Assembly (NCBI RefSeq): GCF_017901175.1
Contig: NZ_CP072793.1
Coordinates: 2,046,001-2,110,000, forward strand
Direction of reading: 5' to 3'
From: Thiothrix unzii
GTDB taxonomy: Bacteria; Pseudomonadota; Gammaproteobacteria; Thiotrichales; Thiotrichaceae
Length of the DNA stretch: 64,000 nucleotides
The position numbers and the translations under genes are program-made. The first letter of the stretch is position 1. Each line of letters opens with the position of its first letter. Below are positions 58,467 through 64,000 of the stretch, one piece after another. The notes under the pieces are model-generated. The model searched no databases, was not told the DNA's origin, and saw only the letters and a program-made list of their open reading frames with translations.

Positions 58467-59397
58467 CCCCCAATCCCCCCCATCCCCAACCCTTCCCGGA
58501 CGCTTAGTCGCGTCGCTTCGCCCCCCGCAAGGGGGGCAGGGAGTAAGAGTACGGGAATTATTGCTTGATGCGGCGCAACAACTAGAAAGTATGTCGGAAT
58601 CAGCGCGGGCGGATGCGGAAATTTTACTGGCGCATTGTTTGCAAAAATCGCGAACTTGGTTGTTTACTTGGCCTGAACAGAGTGTGTCAACGGCGGGTGA
58701 AGCTCACTTTCAGCAATTACTGACGCAACGTTTACGCGGCGTGCCGGTAGCGCACCTTACAGGGCAACGTGAGTTTTGGACGCTGAATCTTAAAGTGACT
58801 CCCGATACCCTGATTCCACGCCCGGATACCGAGTTATTGGTAGAAACAGCACTCTCTTTACTCCCTCCAGCCTCAGTGGGAGAACCACCTCACATCCTCG
58901 ATCTTGGCACGGGAACGGGGGCAATTGCTTTAGCTATTGCCAGTGAACGCCCGGATGCAACCCTTACCGCTTGCGACTTTTCGGCGACGGCATTAGCGGT
59001 TGCGCGAGAAAATGCACAGTCGCACGGACTGCATCATGTCACCCTGATTCAATCCAACTGGTTTGAGGCGTTACCCACGCAACGCTTTACGATGATTGTC
59101 ACTAACCCGCCGTATATTGAAACTAACGACCCGCATTTGGCGCAAGGTGATGTGCGCTTTGAACCGTTAAGTGCATTAACCGCAGGTAATGATGGTTTAG
59201 ATGATATTCGTCATATCGTGCAGCACGCGCCTGCATGGTTAATTCAAGGCGGCTGGTTGCTGTTGGAACACGGTTACAATCAAGGGGTTGCCGTTACCGC
59301 GTTACTGCGTGATGCAGGGTTTACTGAGGTGCGTTGCCTGCCGGATTTAGCAGGCAACGACCGGGTTAGTTTAGGCCAGTGGCTTAACGGAGAATAA
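58459..59397 (+). CDS. prmC: Release-factor glutamine methyltransferase, with repeat-derived N-terminal extension
   Basis: It methylates the GGQ glutamine of release factors. Motif I is [20 protein letters not shown] and the catalytic motif IV is [13 protein letters not shown]. Homologues begin near [20 protein letters not shown]. Here the first ~30 residues ([20 protein letters not shown], then [11 protein letters not shown]) come from a palindromic repeat inserted just inside the start of the gene. The ATG lies within the last codons of prfA, so translation is coupled and the extension appears to be made. The enzyme core is complete; total length is 312 residues. Confidence 0.93.
   Translation: MSNPQSPPSPTLPGRLVASLRPPQGGQGVRVRELLLDAAQQLESMSESARADAEILLAHCLQKSRTWLFTWPEQSVSTAGEAHFQQLLTQRLRGVPVAHLTGQREFWTLNLKVTPDTLIPRPDTELLVETALSLLPPASVGEPPHILDLGTGTGAIALAIASERPDATLTACDFSATALAVARENAQSHGLHHVTLIQSNWFEALPTQRFTMIVTNPPYIETNDPHLAQGDVRFEPLSALTAGNDGLDDIRHIVQHAPAWLIQGGWLLLEHGYNQGVAVTALLRDAGFTEVRCLPDLAGNDRVSLGQWLNGE
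58468..58548. repeat. Palindromic G/C-rich repeat, copy e (inside prmC)
   Basis: On the reverse strand it reads CTTACTCCCTGCCCCCC, TTGC, GGGGGGCG, about 22 extra bases, then GGGAAGGGTTGGGGATGGGG. It shares its core with copy d at 27621 and lies in the opposite orientation. It is translated as the N-terminal extension of PrmC. Confidence 0.7.
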
Positions 59398-59489
59398 ACG
59401 GCAATCATTAATTAACTTTTGATAATTGATAGGTTAAATATCCTGTGATAACGTTACCAAACAATACATAAAACATGGGGCACAACAAT

Positions 59490-62163
<2,674 letters not shown>

Positions 62164-62172
62164 CCCCCTTCG

Positions 62173-62196
62173 CATCCGTTCAATCCTGAACGGATG
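62173..62196 (+). terminator. Hairpin after the secreted-protein gene
   Basis: CATCCGTTC pairs with GAACGGATG around AATCCT, 9 bases after the stop. There is no T-run of note beyond it. Confidence 0.5.
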
Positions 62197-62269
62197 TATT
62201 AAGTTAAATTCAAGTGGATCTCAAAACAATTTAGCTGATTCTTACAAAACCAAAACATTAACTCACCTT

Positions 62270-62300
62270 GGAGCGGCAGATATTCACCCCTTGCCGCTCC
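62270..62300. terminator. Second hairpin in the intergenic gap
   Basis: GGAGCGGCA pairs with TGCCGCTCC around a 13-base loop, followed by ACTTTAT. It lies between the two convergent genes and could act in either direction. The rest of the 274-bp gap holds nothing I recognise. Confidence 0.45.
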
Positions 62301-62437
62301 ACTTTATACCCAACTTATGCAACCACAACATAACTGGCAAATACTGCATCCTGATTCATTTCTCTCCTGCTATTTCATTGCACACTCAACACTCTCGCCA
62401 CCGAATTGTTAGCGAGGGGTGTTAAATTAAACACTGC

Positions 62438-64000
62438 TTAGTGATCACGCCAGAAAGCACGTGGCAAGATTTTACCCAAATCCATATCATTACCATCCAC
62501 TACACCCGGAACCAAACTGTTATTGCTATCAACCAACGGACGGCTCATCCTGCCCACACGCACTTCGACAAATTGCTGAGTACAATCGGTTTTATCCGTG
62601 CAATCTTTAGCCTCAGCGGTGCTGGGTTTGTGGAACACCAATTGCGCACCATCCAATAGTTCGTTTTTAGCTGCAACCAGCGCACGCTCTTTACCGCCTT
62701 TGCGATCCAAGTCAGCAACCGCCGCCCCGGTAAACAAATCAACCACGTAAGCACGTGCTTTTGCCTGACGGTTTTCGCACGAATCCCCCACCGTTACTGA
62801 ACCGGGTGTGAAGGTAGTGAATACCACTTTATTCAGGACGGTATTTGAGCTGGCTAATACTTTTTCACCGCTATTCGGCAAGGCATAATACCAGCCTTTC
62901 AGTGTCGTATTCGCTGCCAAACCTGTGCCTAACTTGCTGGCATCGTCAATACTTGCCAAGGTACTGTCTTCTTTAATCGGGAATACGCTGCTATCCGGCT
63001 TGTTGCTATATGGCGCACGATCAACCATCACGTAAAAACGATCCTGCACACTGGTATCAAGCGCGAACGCACGATTACCGCTACCAATCGACAAGAATAA
63101 TAGCGTTTTGCCTTGGTATTCCATCAAAGCGACATCCGGTTCAAAGAAGAATTGCCGTTTGGCTGAACCCGTTCCGCCCAATTCAGCAAATTTGCTTAAA
63201 CGCGCCTTGCTGTAATCGTAAAAAGTGTCCGCACTCGTTGGTTTCAGGTCGTGTAAATCCACATCCATATCAACGCGCCATACAGTCCCGCCAGTATCCG
63301 CAAAGTAAAGGCGGTCAAGCGCACCATTACGATCCATATCTAACACCCGAATATCACCGGGGATGCTATGGGTTAACTCGCTGGATGGGGTTAAACCGTC
63401 ACTCGCGCCGCTAATATCACGTAGCGACCACAACCGATCACCCGTTTCTGCATCGACGATATACACGTTACGGCCTTTGCTCATACCGTAACCACCACCG
63501 AATACCAGCACATCAATCAACTCACTGTCATGAGTCGCATTTTCTGTTTTAGGTTTAGCCACACGCATTTTCGCTAAGGCGGGTTTTGACCATGTTTCCC
63601 CTAATTCGCTGAAACCACTGGTCTTGTCATTAATGTACCAAACCAATGCGGGTTTACTGGCGTTACTAATATCCAGCATGTAATACGCCGTGCCACCGGT
63701 ACGTAACCCAAAATACAGGTAAGTTTTAAATGCATCACTGGCATCAACTTTACCATCATTATTGCTATCGTATTGGAAACGCCAAACGTTTAATGCGCCA
63801 TCAATGCCCGCAACATGTGTATCCGGCAAGGCATTTTCATAAAACATTTTCACATTTTTCAGTAAGGCATTCGGCATAAATGCCCATTTTTCCACACCTG
63901 TTGCCGCATCAATAGCATGTAGATAACCCTCGTTAGTCGCCATAAATACTAACGTTGTCGTAGCATCGTAAGACACCAGTTCTGGTTTACCTGTCAACAT
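62438..64000 (-). CDS. pilY1: PilY1-like type IV pilus protein, C-terminal part (5' end outside window)
   Basis: The visible 520 residues match the C-terminal beta-propeller of PilY1: VFMATNEGYLHAIDAATGVE, KWAFMPNALLKNV, YFGLRTGGTAYYMLDISNAS, WSKPALAKMRV, FGGGYGMSKGRNVYIVDAET, GDIRVLDMDRNGALDRLYFA and DTGGTVWRVDMD. YDSNNDGKVDASDAF is an EF-hand-like calcium loop, as in PilY1 proteins that regulate pilus extension and retraction. The end PRAFWRDH is a natural stop. The ATG at the window edge is probably internal; the frame is open there. Confidence 0.85.
   Translation of the reverse strand: MLTGKPELVSYDATTTLVFMATNEGYLHAIDAATGVEKWAFMPNALLKNVKMFYENALPDTHVAGIDGALNVWRFQYDSNNDGKVDASDAFKTYLYFGLRTGGTAYYMLDISNASKPALVWYINDKTSGFSELGETWSKPALAKMRVAKPKTENATHDSELIDVLVFGGGYGMSKGRNVYIVDAETGDRLWSLRDISGASDGLTPSSELTHSIPGDIRVLDMDRNGALDRLYFADTGGTVWRVDMDVDLHDLKPTSADTFYDYSKARLSKFAELGGTGSAKRQFFFEPDVALMEYQGKTLLFLSIGSGNRAFALDTSVQDRFYVMVDRAPYSNKPDSSVFPIKEDSTLASIDDASKLGTGLAANTTLKGWYYALPNSGEKVLASSNTVLNKVVFTTFTPGSVTVGDSCENRQAKARAYVVDLFTGAAVADLDRKGGKERALVAAKNELLDGAQLVFHKPSTAEAKDCTDKTDCTQQFVEVRVGRMSRPLVDSNNSLVPGVVDGNDMDLGKILPRAFWRDH

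Overview
This window looks like chromosome of a gammaproteobacterium. The gene order lolB-ispE-tRNA-Gln-prs-rplY-pth-ychF with hemA-prfA-prmC beside it is typical of that class. A SoxXA-binding-like periplasmic protein, an Anbu cluster and a PilY1-like protein would fit a sulfur-oxidising Thiothrix-like relative, but the genus is inference. Housekeeping genes alternate with a large, partly decayed accessory zone.

Layout. 1-9.8 kb: 3' part of a membrane-anchored pseudokinase, three tandem DUF4360-type secreted proteins behind a CRP-like palindrome, a rhodanese-methyltransferase fusion, a TPR membrane protein, and pta-ackA. 9.9-16.3 kb: a TIR / nSTAND1-WD40 pair that looks like a defence cassette. 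Its TIR gene is split by an IS630-family element, and a YoeB toxin remnant lies beside it. 16.3-26.2 kb: guaA, guaB, a SoxXA-binding-like protein, xseA, an RpfE-like protein, a DUF2384 antitoxin-like protein, an SDR, dbpA and a glutathione peroxidase. 26.3-27.5 kb: CcdA-like antitoxin, a deletion scar of a mod-res restriction operon and a GIY-YIG protein. 27.7-30.3 kb: parE and a DUF2238 membrane protein. 30.2-34.0 kb: a UPF0175/DUF3368 toxin-antitoxin pair and an AAA-ATPase/nuclease-like gene hit by an IS256-family element.

34.0-41.6 kb: a restriction-modification island (methyltransferase, NYN-domain protein, helicase-nuclease with an amber stop), bordered by a 37-bp perfect direct repeat that matches the 3' end of the next gene. 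41.6-48.4 kb: the Anbu cluster (transglutaminase-DUF2126, alpha-E, circularly permuted ATP-grasp and, divergently, the Anbu peptidase). 48.4-59.4 kb: lpxH, ychF, pth, rplY, prs, two tRNA-Gln, ispE, lolB, a TPR protein, then hemA-prfA-prmC. 59.4-64 kb: a secreted SdrD_B/DUF11 protein whose start lies behind a (GCAA)17 tract that places it out of frame (a likely phase-variable locus), and the 3' part of a PilY1-like gene.

Main points: the GCAA contingency locus; the TIR/STAND cassette, which is restored exactly when the IS is removed; palindromic G/C-rich repeats (five copies, two of them translated inside PrmC and the STAND protein); and the repeat-bordered restriction island with a dead nuclease subunit.
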